Assembly (NCBI GenBank): GCA_019057815.1
Contig: JAHLWR010000003.1
Coordinates: 1 to 64,000 of the forward strand
Reading direction: 5' to 3'
DNA from: Candidatus Heimdallarchaeota archaeon
GTDB taxonomy: Archaea; Asgardarchaeota; Heimdallarchaeia; Heimdallarchaeales; Heimdallarchaeaceae
Length of the DNA stretch: 64,000 nucleotides
Shown here: in pieces, positions 51,446 through 59,984 of the stretch
How positions within the stretch are numbered: position 1 is the first letter of the stretch
How the letters are laid out: each line of letters begins with the position of its first letter
Program-made: the position numbers and the translations under genes
Notes under the pieces: generated by a model
Seen by the model: the letters and a program-made list of their open reading frames with translations, nothing else
What the model was told of the DNA's origin: nothing
The model's database searches: none

Positions 51446-52165
51446 ATGGAACTTGTAGAAACGGGAATACTAGGATTGGATCGAATATTAGGAGGAGGTT
51501 TCCCCAAAGGGAGAACAATATTGGTCGCTGGACCTGCAGGAGCTGGGAAATCTACATTTGGAATTCAATTCTTATATCATGGAATTCTAACTGGAGGAGA
51601 AAGTGGAATCTTTGTCTCTTTTGATGAGCTCCCAGCTCATGTTAGGGAGGAATGTCTAAACTATGGATGGAATCTAAAAGAATTAGAAGATGATAATCTG
51701 TTAGTTATTGTTGATGGATTTAGCCCTAGGGCAGGTGTTAGCTCAGGAGAAAAATATCAAACTCTAGTAGATGTTGATGAGGTTATAACACAACTGGTGG
51801 AAGTAATTGATAAAACAGCTGCTGAAAGAGTGGTAATAGATTCGATAACAGCATTAGCATTATCAATGGCAAATGAACAACAAATAAGAAGGCAAATTCT
51901 CAAGTTAAGTGCAGTCATGTCTTCACTAGAATGTACAACCATATTAACAAGTGAAATGTCAAGAGGAGAAGTTTCAAGATTCGGTGTAGAAGAATTCATG
52001 AGTCAAGGTGTTATTGTTTTGAATTATGAATTTAGAAACTCAGTGGGAATAAGAAGTTTAAATATAAGAAAAATGAGAGGAATAAAGCACGAAATGATAG
52101 AACGACCATTTTCTATCACATCAAGCGGAATCGAGGTACATTCAGATGAACAGTTTTACTACTAA
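51446..52165 (+). CDS. KaiC-like RecA-family ATPase, single domain
   Basis: 239 residues with one KaiC/RadA-type domain. GILGLDRILGGGFPKG leads into Walker A GPAGAGKST (29-37), SFDELPAHVREE follows, and Walker B RVVIDSITAL lies at about 127-136. Archaeal genomes hold many such single-domain proteins; roles include signalling and motility regulation, and the substrate is unknown. CTTTTTATT at 51417-51425 lies about 25 bp before the ATG, consistent with leaderless expression. The acidic-pair residues needed for ATP hydrolysis appear present. Confidence 0.92.
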   Translation: MELVETGILGLDRILGGGFPKGRTILVAGPAGAGKSTFGIQFLYHGILTGGESGIFVSFDELPAHVREECLNYGWNLKELEDDNLLVIVDGFSPRAGVSSGEKYQTLVDVDEVITQLVEVIDKTAAERVVIDSITALALSMANEQQIRRQILKLSAVMSSLECTTILTSEMSRGEVSRFGVEEFMSQGVIVLNYEFRNSVGIRSLNIRKMRGIKHEMIERPFSITSSGIEVHSDEQFYY

Positions 52166-52243
52166 TATCTACTCTTGTTTAGCAAAATTTCAATCGATTA
52201 ACATAAGATTTAAAATAACAAGCTAAAAAAGAGAATGATAACA

Positions 52244-52462
52244 ATGGGTAATATCCGAACGAGCCAAGTAAAACGTCTTTCAAAACAGATAGTAAGAGAC
52301 TTCCATGACCAATTAAATACTGATTTCCAGAATAATAAGATGGTTGTCGAAGAAGTTTGCTCTCCTATGACAAAAAAAGTTCGTAATCAGATTGCAGGAT
52401 ATGTTACTAATATTATGAGACAATTCAAAGATCAAAAGATTCAGGTCTTAGAAGAATTATGA
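52244..52462 (+). CDS. rps17e: 30S ribosomal protein S17e
   Basis: 72 residues starting MGNIRTSQVKRLSKQIV, the conserved N-terminus of archaeal and eukaryotic eS17. KKVRNQIAGYVTNIMRQF matches the conserved helix. eS17 has no bacterial counterpart, so this supports archaeal origin. The homologous start MGN is at ATG 52244; the longer MITMGN reading from 52235 is less likely. It is encoded alone between the KaiC-like gene and mvaA. Confidence 0.95.
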   Translation: MGNIRTSQVKRLSKQIVRDFHDQLNTDFQNNKMVVEEVCSPMTKKVRNQIAGYVTNIMRQFKDQKIQVLEEL

Positions 52463-52521
52463 GATTTTTATATGTGGGAATGTTTTAACCATAACATTCT
52501 TCTAAATCTTAAACGAAAAAC

Positions 52522-52530
52522 CTTTTTAAT
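52522..52530 (+). promoter_or_regulatory. TATA-like box for mvaA
   Basis: CTTTTTAAT, 25 bp before ATG 52551, again at a leaderless-type distance. Confidence 0.5.
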
Positions 52531-52550
52531 TTCTAGTATTAAGCGCTTAT

Positions 52551-53819
52551 ATGGATTTAAAGTCTAGAATTCCAGGTTTTTATGATAAAACTATAGAAGA
52601 AAGACAAATCATTATTAAAGACCTTCTTAACTTATCTGAAGATGATATTAAGACTCTGGAAGGAAAAAAGATTTCTGAAAAAACACTAAACATCATGATA
52701 GAAAATGTTATTGGGCAAATTCCTCTCCCAATAGGAATTGCAACAAATTTCACAGTAAATAAAAAAGATTATCTTATCCCGATGGTTACTGAGGAATCTT
52801 CAGTTATTGCTGCTGCTAGTAATGCAGCAAAAATCGCTCGTACAAAAGGGGGGTTCAGAGCAGAATATTCAGGATCAAATGTAATAGGCCAATTACAGAT
52901 TTTAAGCAATGAAGATTTTACTCTGATAAAAGAGAAGCTGTTAAATCATAAAGATGAACTGTTGGAAATAGCAAATTCAACTAATGAGATTTTGGTTAAA
53001 CTTGGAGGAGGTGCTAAAGATATAGAAGTTCGCTCTGTAAAAGGGAAGTTACAAAATTACCATCTTCTGCATTTGATAGTTGATACTCTAGATGCTATGG
53101 GTGCTAATGCTATTAACACTATGTTAGAGGCTATTAGCCCAAAAGTAAACGAAATTTCTAATGGAAATGTTTTATTAAAAATTATCTCCAATTATGCTAT
53201 TAAACGAAAAGTTAGCGTAGAAGCTGTTTTTGATAAAGAAGGATTGGGAGGAGAAAAAGTTGTAGACAATATCTTATTAGCTTATGATTTAGCTGATAAT
53301 GATATTTACCGAGCTGTAACCCATAACAAAGGGATAATGAATGGTATAACGTCAGTAATGCTTGCTACAGGAAATGATACAAGAGCTATAGAAGCTGGAG
53401 CACACGCATATGCAGTAAGAGATGGTAGTTACCGCTCTTTAACAAGATACGAGAAAACACAAGAAGGAAATCTAAGAGGAGTTTTAGAAATTCCTATGTC
53501 TGTTGGCATTCTTGGAGGGGCTATTAATGTTCATCCATCATATAAACTATCTCTTAAGATTCTAAATGTTTCTACAGCTGAAGAATTAGCTAAAGTAGCT
53601 GGAGCAGTAGGATTGGCTCAAAATGTTGCAGCATTACGAGCTCTTGTCTCAGAGGGTATTCAAGAAGGACATATGTTGTTACACGCGAGAAATGTAGCTG
53701 TGAGCGCTGGAGCTACTGGTGAAGAAATAGAAAAAATAGCTGAAATAATGATAAGTGAAAAAACTATCAATTACGACTCTGCAAAAAAAGCTCTAAATTC
53801 TGAACTAAAAAAAAAATAA
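52551..53819 (+). CDS. mvaA: Hydroxymethylglutaryl-CoA reductase, class II
   Basis: 422 residues. It makes (or in some bacteria consumes) mevalonate; here, beside lipid genes, a biosynthetic role is likely. Class II features are the N-terminal SRIPGFYDKTIEERQ, the catalytic Glu in PMVTEESSVIAAAS (about residue 81-82), the substrate-binding DAMGANAINTM, the catalytic Lys in AVTHNKGIMNG, the Asp in ATGNDTRAIEAGAHAYA, and the catalytic His in GHMLLHARN. Many archaea have class I, so this is a lineage marker; class II is also known in Archaeoglobus and Thermoplasma. Confidence 0.96.
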   Translation: MDLKSRIPGFYDKTIEERQIIIKDLLNLSEDDIKTLEGKKISEKTLNIMIENVIGQIPLPIGIATNFTVNKKDYLIPMVTEESSVIAAASNAAKIARTKGGFRAEYSGSNVIGQLQILSNEDFTLIKEKLLNHKDELLEIANSTNEILVKLGGGAKDIEVRSVKGKLQNYHLLHLIVDTLDAMGANAINTMLEAISPKVNEISNGNVLLKIISNYAIKRKVSVEAVFDKEGLGGEKVVDNILLAYDLADNDIYRAVTHNKGIMNGITSVMLATGNDTRAIEAGAHAYAVRDGSYRSLTRYEKTQEGNLRGVLEIPMSVGILGGAINVHPSYKLSLKILNVSTAEELAKVAGAVGLAQNVAALRALVSEGIQEGHMLLHARNVAVSAGATGEEIEKIAEIMISEKTINYDSAKKALNSELKKK

Positions 53820-53841
53820 AAAATGAGAAAAAGCGGAATGG

Positions 53842-54948
53842 TCATTCTAGATTATTTTGAATACTCTCGGAATTTTGACCTTGAGTGAGTTTAGGATTTT
53901 TCTTTTCTTTTTCTAAAGCATTAATGTAAGACATAGCCACAATTGGTACAAACAAAACTATTGCACCAACCCATTCTAGTGTTTCTAGTCCGAATCCAAG
54001 GAAATAATAATTAACAAATATTGCCAATAACGGAAATGCTAGTTCAGCTAAACCTGCAATGGAGGCTTTAGTTCTTTTTAAACCAAAATAGTACAAAGAT
54101 AGTGGGAGAACCCCTCCTGTAAATAATGCGAAAAAGAGAATGCAAATAACAACTGGCCATTGCCAGTTCCAAGGTCCAAAAACATTAACTTTAGATCCAA
54201 GCATACTGAAGTACTCTTTATCATAAGTTAAGAGTGCTGCATTAAGGAAAATTAAAAATAAAAATCCTCCAATATATCTGATAAGAGTTAAATCCCAAAA
54301 ATCAACCTTTTTAGTTAATATTCTTCCAAAAACTGTTGATCCTCCCCACAACGTTGCTGCAACTAGTGAGCAAAAAATAGCTATCAACCCTTCATATCTT
54401 TCAGTACCTGAACCTTCAATACTCGTAATTATCGTTGGAGTGGTCATTAAACCAATTCCAACAAGCGCTATAGCTAATGCAAAATAGAAAAATTTGGAAG
54501 GACGTTCCTTTAGAATAAAAAAAGCAAAGATGAGTGTAATTAATGGTTGTGATTTCTGGAGAAGAATAGCTATAGTTGGATTTCCTAAAGAAAACGAAAT
54601 AAGAAAGAAAAATAAACCTAACGCTGATCCTCCAAAAGAAACGAAAATAACAGCAAACCAATCTCTTCTATCGAAACTCTTCATTGATTGCTTTAACTTG
54701 CCAAAACCTCTAGTGAAGCCTAATAGTGGTAATAAAATCAAGATTCCAAAGAGATGTTCTACTAATGCTACAAATGAAGACATTCGTGGAAAAGCCATTG
54801 TTTTTGCTATTCCCTCACTCGCTAAATCAGGTGCCACAAAGAGAACTGGATATCTTGCAGGAGCATCAAAGGCTCGAGCTGCATTAGCTAGAGAAACAAA
54901 GACTGGACCAAAAGGTGAAGTATCTGTAGTCTCTAGTGTATGTGTCAT
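53842..54948 (-). CDS. EamA/DMT-superfamily transporter
   Basis: 368 residues, about ten membrane helices in two homologous halves, typical of drug/metabolite transporters. The first half has LGNPTIAILLQKSQPLITLIFAFFILKERPSKF; the second has LSLYYFGLKRTKASIAGLAELAFPLLAIFVNYYFLG. Both follow the EamA end-of-half pattern with a glutamate or charged loop. Substrate is unknown (amino acids, nucleobases or drugs). An AT-rich CATAAAAATATAAAG on the minus strand about 27 bp before the ATG is a likely promoter. Confidence 0.92.
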   Translation of the reverse strand: MTHTLETTDTSPFGPVFVSLANAARAFDAPARYPVLFVAPDLASEGIAKTMAFPRMSSFVALVEHLFGILILLPLLGFTRGFGKLKQSMKSFDRRDWFAVIFVSFGGSALGLFFFLISFSLGNPTIAILLQKSQPLITLIFAFFILKERPSKFFYFALAIALVGIGLMTTPTIITSIEGSGTERYEGLIAIFCSLVAATLWGGSTVFGRILTKKVDFWDLTLIRYIGGFLFLIFLNAALLTYDKEYFSMLGSKVNVFGPWNWQWPVVICILFFALFTGGVLPLSLYYFGLKRTKASIAGLAELAFPLLAIFVNYYFLGFGLETLEWVGAIVLFVPIVAMSYINALEKEKKNPKLTQGQNSESIQNNLE

Positions 54949-55059
54949 GAGAGCTTTTTCTAAAGAATCTTTATATTTTTATGGGTTATGTTACCAAGTT
55001 TTTGGTAATAAAAATCTCTTTGTGAGATATTTTTTTAATTGTATACAGAATTTTAGATT

Positions 55060-55899
55060 ATGGATGAGGATAAAAAAAAGATAGTAGCTGATAAACCAGT
55101 TTTAGAGAAGGGAAAACAATATCACATAAATGCAAAACCTGGAGACATTCTAGGCACAGTTTTATTACCTGGAGATCCAGAAAGATCAAAAAAAATTGCG
55201 GAAACTTGGGATGAATATAAAGAAGTGGCAAAACACCGTCAATATCATTCTTACACGGGGAAATTTGAGGGTATTCCTATCAGTGTTACTTCTACTGGAG
55301 TTGGAACTCCTGCATGTGAAATAGCTTTAACTGAATTAGCTAATATCGGTTGTAATACATTTATCAGGGTGGGTTCAACTGGAGCTATTCAGCCAGGGAT
55401 TGAATTGGGAGATTTAATAATTAGCACTGGGGCAGTGAAACTGGAAGGTTCTAGCATTCATTATGTTCCTAATAGTTTTCCAGCTATAGCTCACCATGAA
55501 ATAATACTTGCACTCATTGAAGCTTGTGAAATCCATGGGTACAGATATCATGTAGGTTTAACAGCTTCAACTTCTAGTTTCTATCTTGGTCAAGGACGAC
55601 CAGGTTACAGTGATTATAAAACTTCTAGAACTGACAATATACTTCCAGATTTGCAGAAAGCTAGAGTTTTGAATTTTGAGATGGAAGCTTCCCACATATT
55701 CACTTTAGGACAAATTTTCGGTCTTAGAACTGGAGCCATTTGTGCAGTTTATGCTAATAGAGTTACAAACGAGTTTGGAACTGTAGGAGAGAAAAAAGCC
55801 ATTATGGCAGCAAATTATGCTGCTAAGATACTATCTGAAATGGATGAGGATAAAGAGAAAGCCGATAAGGAATTCTGGCATAGGAAAATCGCTCTCTGA
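55060..55899 (+). CDS. Uridine phosphorylase-family nucleoside phosphorylase
   Basis: 279-residue enzyme of the NP-I superfamily. LLPGDPERSKKIAETW, the phosphate site VGSTGAIQPGIELGDL and the nucleoside site LNFEMEASHIFTLGQI are in order. Closest by eye to uridine phosphorylases, with purine phosphorylases as an alternative. It salvages nucleosides by phosphorolysis. A TATA-like ATATTTTTTTAAT lies about 25 bp upstream. The reverse strand of its 5' region encodes no gene; the divergent gene is the EamA transporter, conceivably a nucleoside carrier, but that is speculation. Confidence 0.92.
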   Translation: MDEDKKKIVADKPVLEKGKQYHINAKPGDILGTVLLPGDPERSKKIAETWDEYKEVAKHRQYHSYTGKFEGIPISVTSTGVGTPACEIALTELANIGCNTFIRVGSTGAIQPGIELGDLIISTGAVKLEGSSIHYVPNSFPAIAHHEIILALIEACEIHGYRYHVGLTASTSSFYLGQGRPGYSDYKTSRTDNILPDLQKARVLNFEMEASHIFTLGQIFGLRTGAICAVYANRVTNEFGTVGEKKAIMAANYAAKILSEMDEDKEKADKEFWHRKIAL

Positions 55900-55957
55900 T
55901 TTGAGAGGGAGGGAGGCCCATCTTGCTACGAAAATCATGAAGATATGCAAGATGGGC
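55892..55957. repeat. Two hairpin-forming inverted repeats after the nucleoside phosphorylase gene
   Basis: CTCTC and GAGAG around the stop codon (about 55892-55907) form a small hairpin. Then GCCCATCTTGC at 55916-55926 is perfectly complemented by GCAAGATGGGC at 55947-55957, with a 20-nt loop. The stem is GC-rich in an AT-rich genome. It could be a 3' end structure, an RNA element or a binding site. The rest of the gap to 56118 holds only AT-rich sequence. Confidence 0.7.
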
Positions 55958-56117
55958 GTATTAATTTAAAATTTTAAGGTTTATAAATTCTTCGACAGTT
56001 TTTGATATAAAAGCCTTAAAAGTTCTCTTCACAAATAACAATGTTATCTTTTTGTTTATTGAATGACTTTAATAATTGTCAAATTAAGCCTTTAAACAAA
56101 AGAGGGAAGAGTCAGTT

Positions 56118-56873
56118 TTATTCTTGAATCTTGAATATTCCTGGGAAATAATATACACTTGTTTCGTCATCAAGTACCGCTAAACCCATCTCAGACATCA
56201 TTGTTAATGTGGACTGTGACCTTTCAAAAGGCCAACCTAAATGTGATGACACTTGCTCCGCTTTCAAACCTGGAAGACCTGTCGCAAGTTGTAAAATCTC
56301 TTCCAAGTCATTAGAAAGTTCAATTGGTTTGAATCTTATTAACACTTCATCTTCGCCTAAATCCACTTTTGGAGGTATTAATTTCTCTTTTTCTAATTCT
56401 TTAATTGTTTGTAGAATCTCACCTGTTTTAATCTTCCAATTTGGTCTGGTTCTTTTAAAATATTCAACAAAATTAGCAACTGTAATTGCATAACCCATCG
56501 CTTTTAATTCTTCAGTCCCTATAGTTAAAATCTCTCTAGCAAGTTTTTGTCTGTATTCATCTTTTCCGAAAATTACAGGAGCCTTGATTTTTCCTGCTGT
56601 TCCAATGGTTGAAGACATTTCAGCTTTTTGTCTTATCTCTAATAGCTTTCTAACAAGGTTTTTGGAAGATAGAAGTTCTACTTTCGATTTTTTCTCAATT
56701 TCCTCTATCCCTTTCTGAAGAATATCTTTTTTCTTTTCTTTATCTTTCTTTTGAGTTTCAACAATATCTTGTTCAAAAGAGGAGTAAGCTTGTGATAAAG
56801 CTGAACGTGTTAGTGTTTCTTCGCTTTTGTCTTTTTTTTCCTTTTTCTTTTTGTCTTGAACCATTATAACCAT
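56118..56873 (-). CDS. ESCRT-II EAP30 domain protein, Vps22/SNF8-like
   Basis: 251 residues from ATG 56873 (ATG 56864 and longer readings to 56894 are possible). The N-terminus is a Lys/Glu-rich helix. The C-terminal half contains tandem winged helices matching eukaryotic SNF8/Vps22 by eye. EILQTIKELEKEKLIPP corresponds to DLIRAIKKLKALG...IIP. VLIRFKPIELSNDLEEILQLA corresponds to YLIQSVPAELNMDHTVVLQLA. SSHLGWPFERSQSTL, EMGLAVLDDETS and YYFPGIF correspond to ASLKWETERARQVL, KEGLAWLDLQA and YWLPALF. ESCRT-II links ubiquitin or membrane signals to ESCRT-III; in prokaryotes the family is known only from Asgard archaea. No other ESCRT gene is adjacent. A TATA-like TTTATATGA lies about 26 bp upstream. 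Confidence 0.85.
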   Translation of the reverse strand: MVIMVQDKKKKEKKDKSEETLTRSALSQAYSSFEQDIVETQKKDKEKKKDILQKGIEEIEKKSKVELLSSKNLVRKLLEIRQKAEMSSTIGTAGKIKAPVIFGKDEYRQKLAREILTIGTEELKAMGYAITVANFVEYFKRTRPNWKIKTGEILQTIKELEKEKLIPPKVDLGEDEVLIRFKPIELSNDLEEILQLATGLPGLKAEQVSSHLGWPFERSQSTLTMMSEMGLAVLDDETSVYYFPGIFKIQE

Positions 56874-57067
56874 AGAGAAATGCATTGATTTCATATAAAA
56901 GAGTATTCAAATGATTTAGACTTAATGTTAATCTTGTTTACTCAAATTCAAAGTTATAAGTTGTGAAACAAAAATATCTTAAAGACTAAAAATAAAAAAA
57001 ATAAAAATAAGAAGTAGAATGACAAATTAAGTATTGTATTTTATTTTATTAGGAAAGTGTATAAAAA

Positions 57068-58426
57068 TTGAACAATTTACATATTACAGCATACGGGGCA
57101 ACAGATTTTGTAGGACGAAGTTCCTTTGTTATAGGTGATAAAGACCACAATGTAATGTTAGACTGTGGGATTCAACTGATTCCCAATCAACTCTCTGAAG
57201 CTCCAAAAGGTTTGGAAGAAATAGCTCAAAATTTAGATGCTGTTATTCTTAGTCATGCTCATATAGATCATACTGGGTATGCGCCAAAAATGGTTGATTT
57301 TGGTTTTGAGGGTAATTATTTAATGACTCAACCAACCAAGGATATAGTTTACAGATTATGGATAGATCATCTCAAAATCGAAGGAGAAAGACACTGGAGA
57401 GAAGATGATCTGCATCAAACTTATACGAAAATAAAAACTTTTGAATATAAAAAGAAAATTAAGATAGCTGATGGAATTACAGCAGAGTTCCTGAATGCAG
57501 GTCATGTTTTGGGAGCCACGCAAGTTTTACTAGATTGGGAGGGGACCCTTATTCTATATACTGGAGATATAAACGATAGAGTAACTCCAATGTTTGATGG
57601 ATATGATCTACCTGAAGAAGATATTGACATATTAATAATAGAATCAACTAATGGTGACAGATATGTTCCAGAGAGATACAAAATCGATGTCGGTTTTAGA
57701 ATGATAGCAAAACAAACAGTCGAAGAAGGACATAAACTGCTTTTACCATCATTCGCAGTGGGTAGATCTCAAGAAACACTTATCACCCTTGCTCTTGATC
57801 CAGACTTAGATAATGTTCCTGTATATATTGATGGAATGATTAACGCTATGAACATGATCACAGAGGCTTATTTATCGGAAAAGTGGGTTTCAAAACGCTT
57901 TCTAGATAATTTAAAAGAACGAGGGTTAGTTTCACCCTTTAAGAAAGAAAATTTCATTCCTGTTTCTTCAATATCAGATAGGAGAAATAGAGCAAGAAAG
58001 TACATTGCCACTAGCAAAGAAGGGTTAATAATAGTTACAACTAGTGGAATGGTGATGGGTGGTCCTATTCACTCATATCTAGACTATTGTGGATGGAAAA
58101 AAGAGAACATCATAGGATTTACAGGTTATCAAGTAAAAGGAACAACAGGAAGAGAAATTGTTGATGGTGAAAAGAAAATCAAAATCTTTAGCGATCGTTA
58201 TCATCCGAAAACAATCGATTTAAAAGCACAAATCATGAAATTCCCTTATTCTGGACATAGCTCTGTTGATGGATTAAAACGATATATGCAAGAATCTAAA
58301 GCAGAGAATATTTTCTTAGTGCATGGAGAAAAACAAAATCAAGACTATATAATTAATTTCGTTAAAGATATTGCATCACCAAAAACACTAAATGAACATG
58401 AAAAAACACCTCTAATGGATAACTGA
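57068..58426 (+). CDS. Metallo-beta-lactamase/beta-CASP nuclease
   Basis: 452 residues of the RNA-processing MBL family related to CPSF73, aCPSF2 and RNase J. The zinc motif is HAHIDHTG (His63, His65, Asp67, His68), then GHVLGATQVLLDW, and YTGDINDRVTPMFDG with the bridging Asp. The beta-CASP insert is supported by LLPSFAVGRSQETL and VTTSGMVMGGP. PYSGHSSVDGL and VHGEKQNQ close the site. No KH domains are present, so it is closest to aCPSF2-type. The start is TTG 57068 with AGGAAAG about 9 nt upstream. The next gene starts 1 bp after its stop. Confidence 0.93.
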   Translation: MNNLHITAYGATDFVGRSSFVIGDKDHNVMLDCGIQLIPNQLSEAPKGLEEIAQNLDAVILSHAHIDHTGYAPKMVDFGFEGNYLMTQPTKDIVYRLWIDHLKIEGERHWREDDLHQTYTKIKTFEYKKKIKIADGITAEFLNAGHVLGATQVLLDWEGTLILYTGDINDRVTPMFDGYDLPEEDIDILIIESTNGDRYVPERYKIDVGFRMIAKQTVEEGHKLLLPSFAVGRSQETLITLALDPDLDNVPVYIDGMINAMNMITEAYLSEKWVSKRFLDNLKERGLVSPFKKENFIPVSSISDRRNRARKYIATSKEGLIIVTTSGMVMGGPIHSYLDYCGWKKENIIGFTGYQVKGTTGREIVDGEKKIKIFSDRYHPKTIDLKAQIMKFPYSGHSSVDGLKRYMQESKAENIFLVHGEKQNQDYIINFVKDIASPKTLNEHEKTPLMDN

Positions 58427-58427
58427 A

Positions 58428-59081
58428 ATGAAGCTCTTAAAACCTCCATACTTACAAATAGCACTAGATTTGGTCTCATATGATAGTTTCATAGAAATTA
58501 TCAATAATATTCCATTTTCAGAAAAGATTCTTATAGAAGCAGGAACTCCTCTAATCAAAAAATTTGGAGCAAAAATTATCAAAGAAATAAAAAAGCCCCA
58601 TAACAAATGCTATGTAATTGCCGACATGAAAACTTTAGATGTTGGTTGGTTGGAGGTTCAAATTGGAGCAGAAGCAGGGGCGAATGCAATAGCCATTAGT
58701 GGGTTAGCTCCAATTGAAACGATTACAAGTTCCCTCCAAGAAGCAGAAAAAAGAGACGTTGATATAGTTTTAGACCTAATGAATGTATCTGAACCTTTGA
58801 CATTGTTAAAATCGTTAGAGGAAATCCCACAAATCATACTGTTCCATAGAGGAATAGATCAAGAAGGGAATAAAGAACATCCTTGGGAGTTAATAACAGA
58901 AGTGAAGAAATCATATCCTGAAGCATTGATAGCAATTGCTGGAGGGTTATCGTTAGAAACAAGTAAAAAAGCTCTAAATAAAGGTGCAGACATAATTGTA
59001 ATTGGTAGAGCAATTACTCAAAAGAAAGATATTTCAAATGAGGTTACTAAGTTTCTAGAAATACTAGATAAAAGAAATTGA
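58428..59081 (+). CDS. 3-Hexulose-6-phosphate synthase-like (OMPDC superfamily) protein
   Basis: 217-residue TIM barrel of the orotidine-5'-phosphate decarboxylase/HPS/KGPDC group. LQIALDL, IEAGTPLIKKFG, the metal/acid motif IADMKTLDVGWLEVQIG and the C-terminal phosphate site IAGGLSLETSKKALNKGADIIVIGRAI are all present. In archaea HPS usually runs in reverse to make ribulose 5-phosphate and formaldehyde for pentose synthesis. No phosphohexulose isomerase is fused or adjacent. It is likely co-transcribed with the beta-CASP gene. Confidence 0.87.
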   Translation: MKLLKPPYLQIALDLVSYDSFIEIINNIPFSEKILIEAGTPLIKKFGAKIIKEIKKPHNKCYVIADMKTLDVGWLEVQIGAEAGANAIAISGLAPIETITSSLQEAEKRDVDIVLDLMNVSEPLTLLKSLEEIPQIILFHRGIDQEGNKEHPWELITEVKKSYPEALIAIAGGLSLETSKKALNKGADIIVIGRAITQKKDISNEVTKFLEILDKRN

Positions 59082-59093
59082 TATGATTCCTGC

Positions 59094-59984
59094 CTAATAT
59101 TCATGTACCGTACCCTTGAGCTGAATTCTTCTGTAAATCTTTTTATGGGTCCAATTGAATAAAAAGTACAAAAAAACAGCTGAAACTATTAAAATAATTA
59201 TTGAAATCCAGACTATTGAATCAGTAATATTTCCTCCTCCAAAGAGGCAGAATCTAATAGCTCTCACAGCATGGGTAAATGGAGAAGTATACGCTACAAT
59301 CTTGAGCCATTGAGGGAACAAGTAAAGAGGAAATATACTTCCACTCAACAACTGCAAAATACCTATAATCACCATTGCAACCTCTTTACCTCTCTTAATT
59401 AATATTGTAAAGTTTGCAGCTAGAAGAGAAAGAGAAAAAAATAGTAATAGTAGAGCAAAAACTAGCAATAGAAGTGTAAGAATTGAGAAGATATTAATTG
59501 TAACATCGTAAAACACATTGAAAATGAAAAATATGGGTATGTTATATACAATAAATAAAACTATAGCGTAAACCATTTCAAAGAATATTTCAGACAAGCA
59601 ATATTTTTTCAGACCAAAAGGTAACGTTGTTAAAGTTTCAAATGTTCCTTGTTTTTGTTCGCTTACAAAACTATTCAGTGATTTCATCAAAATTTTTGTT
59701 GTTAAATCCATAACAAGTGCTCCTGCTATAATGAACGAGAAGCTAGATACTATATACCCATCTGCAGCTATTTCTTCTCCTGGGACAAGTTTTGCAATAA
59801 AAACAGCTAATGAAATATAGATAAAAGTGTTAAAGAATCCAATCAGGAGTATGATTTTGTATTGCATAATTATTTTAATATTTCTTTTAAATGTAGCACC
59901 AACCCCTTTTAGGAAGTTAAGATTGGTTGTTTCTCTATTTACAAAAGATTGAGTGACATCATCCAAACCCGGATTGTTTACCAT
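59094..59984 (-). CDS. ABC-2 type transporter permease (second subunit)
   Basis: 296 residues with about six membrane helices and an amphipathic N-terminal segment. The central SEQKQGTFETLTTLPFGLKKY is the usual ABC-2 coupling region, and YTSPFTHAVRAIRFCLFG is the typical pre-last-helix segment. ATG 59984 overlaps the upstream permease stop as TAATG with AGGGTGG upstream; GTG 59993 is possible. It pairs with the next permease and ATPase to form an exporter, substrate unknown. Confidence 0.9.
   Translation of the reverse strand: MVNNPGLDDVTQSFVNRETTNLNFLKGVGATFKRNIKIIMQYKIILLIGFFNTFIYISLAVFIAKLVPGEEIAADGYIVSSFSFIIAGALVMDLTTKILMKSLNSFVSEQKQGTFETLTTLPFGLKKYCLSEIFFEMVYAIVLFIVYNIPIFFIFNVFYDVTINIFSILTLLLLVFALLLLFFSLSLLAANFTILIKRGKEVAMVIIGILQLLSGSIFPLYLFPQWLKIVAYTSPFTHAVRAIRFCLFGGGNITDSIVWISIIILIVSAVFLYFLFNWTHKKIYRRIQLKGTVHEY

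Noticed and set aside
54494-55084. A 196-residue plus-strand open frame across the start of the EamA transporter gene
   Set aside because: It lies antisense to a clear membrane transporter gene and contains no recognisable domain; its Pro/Lys-rich composition is typical of the reverse complement of membrane helices.
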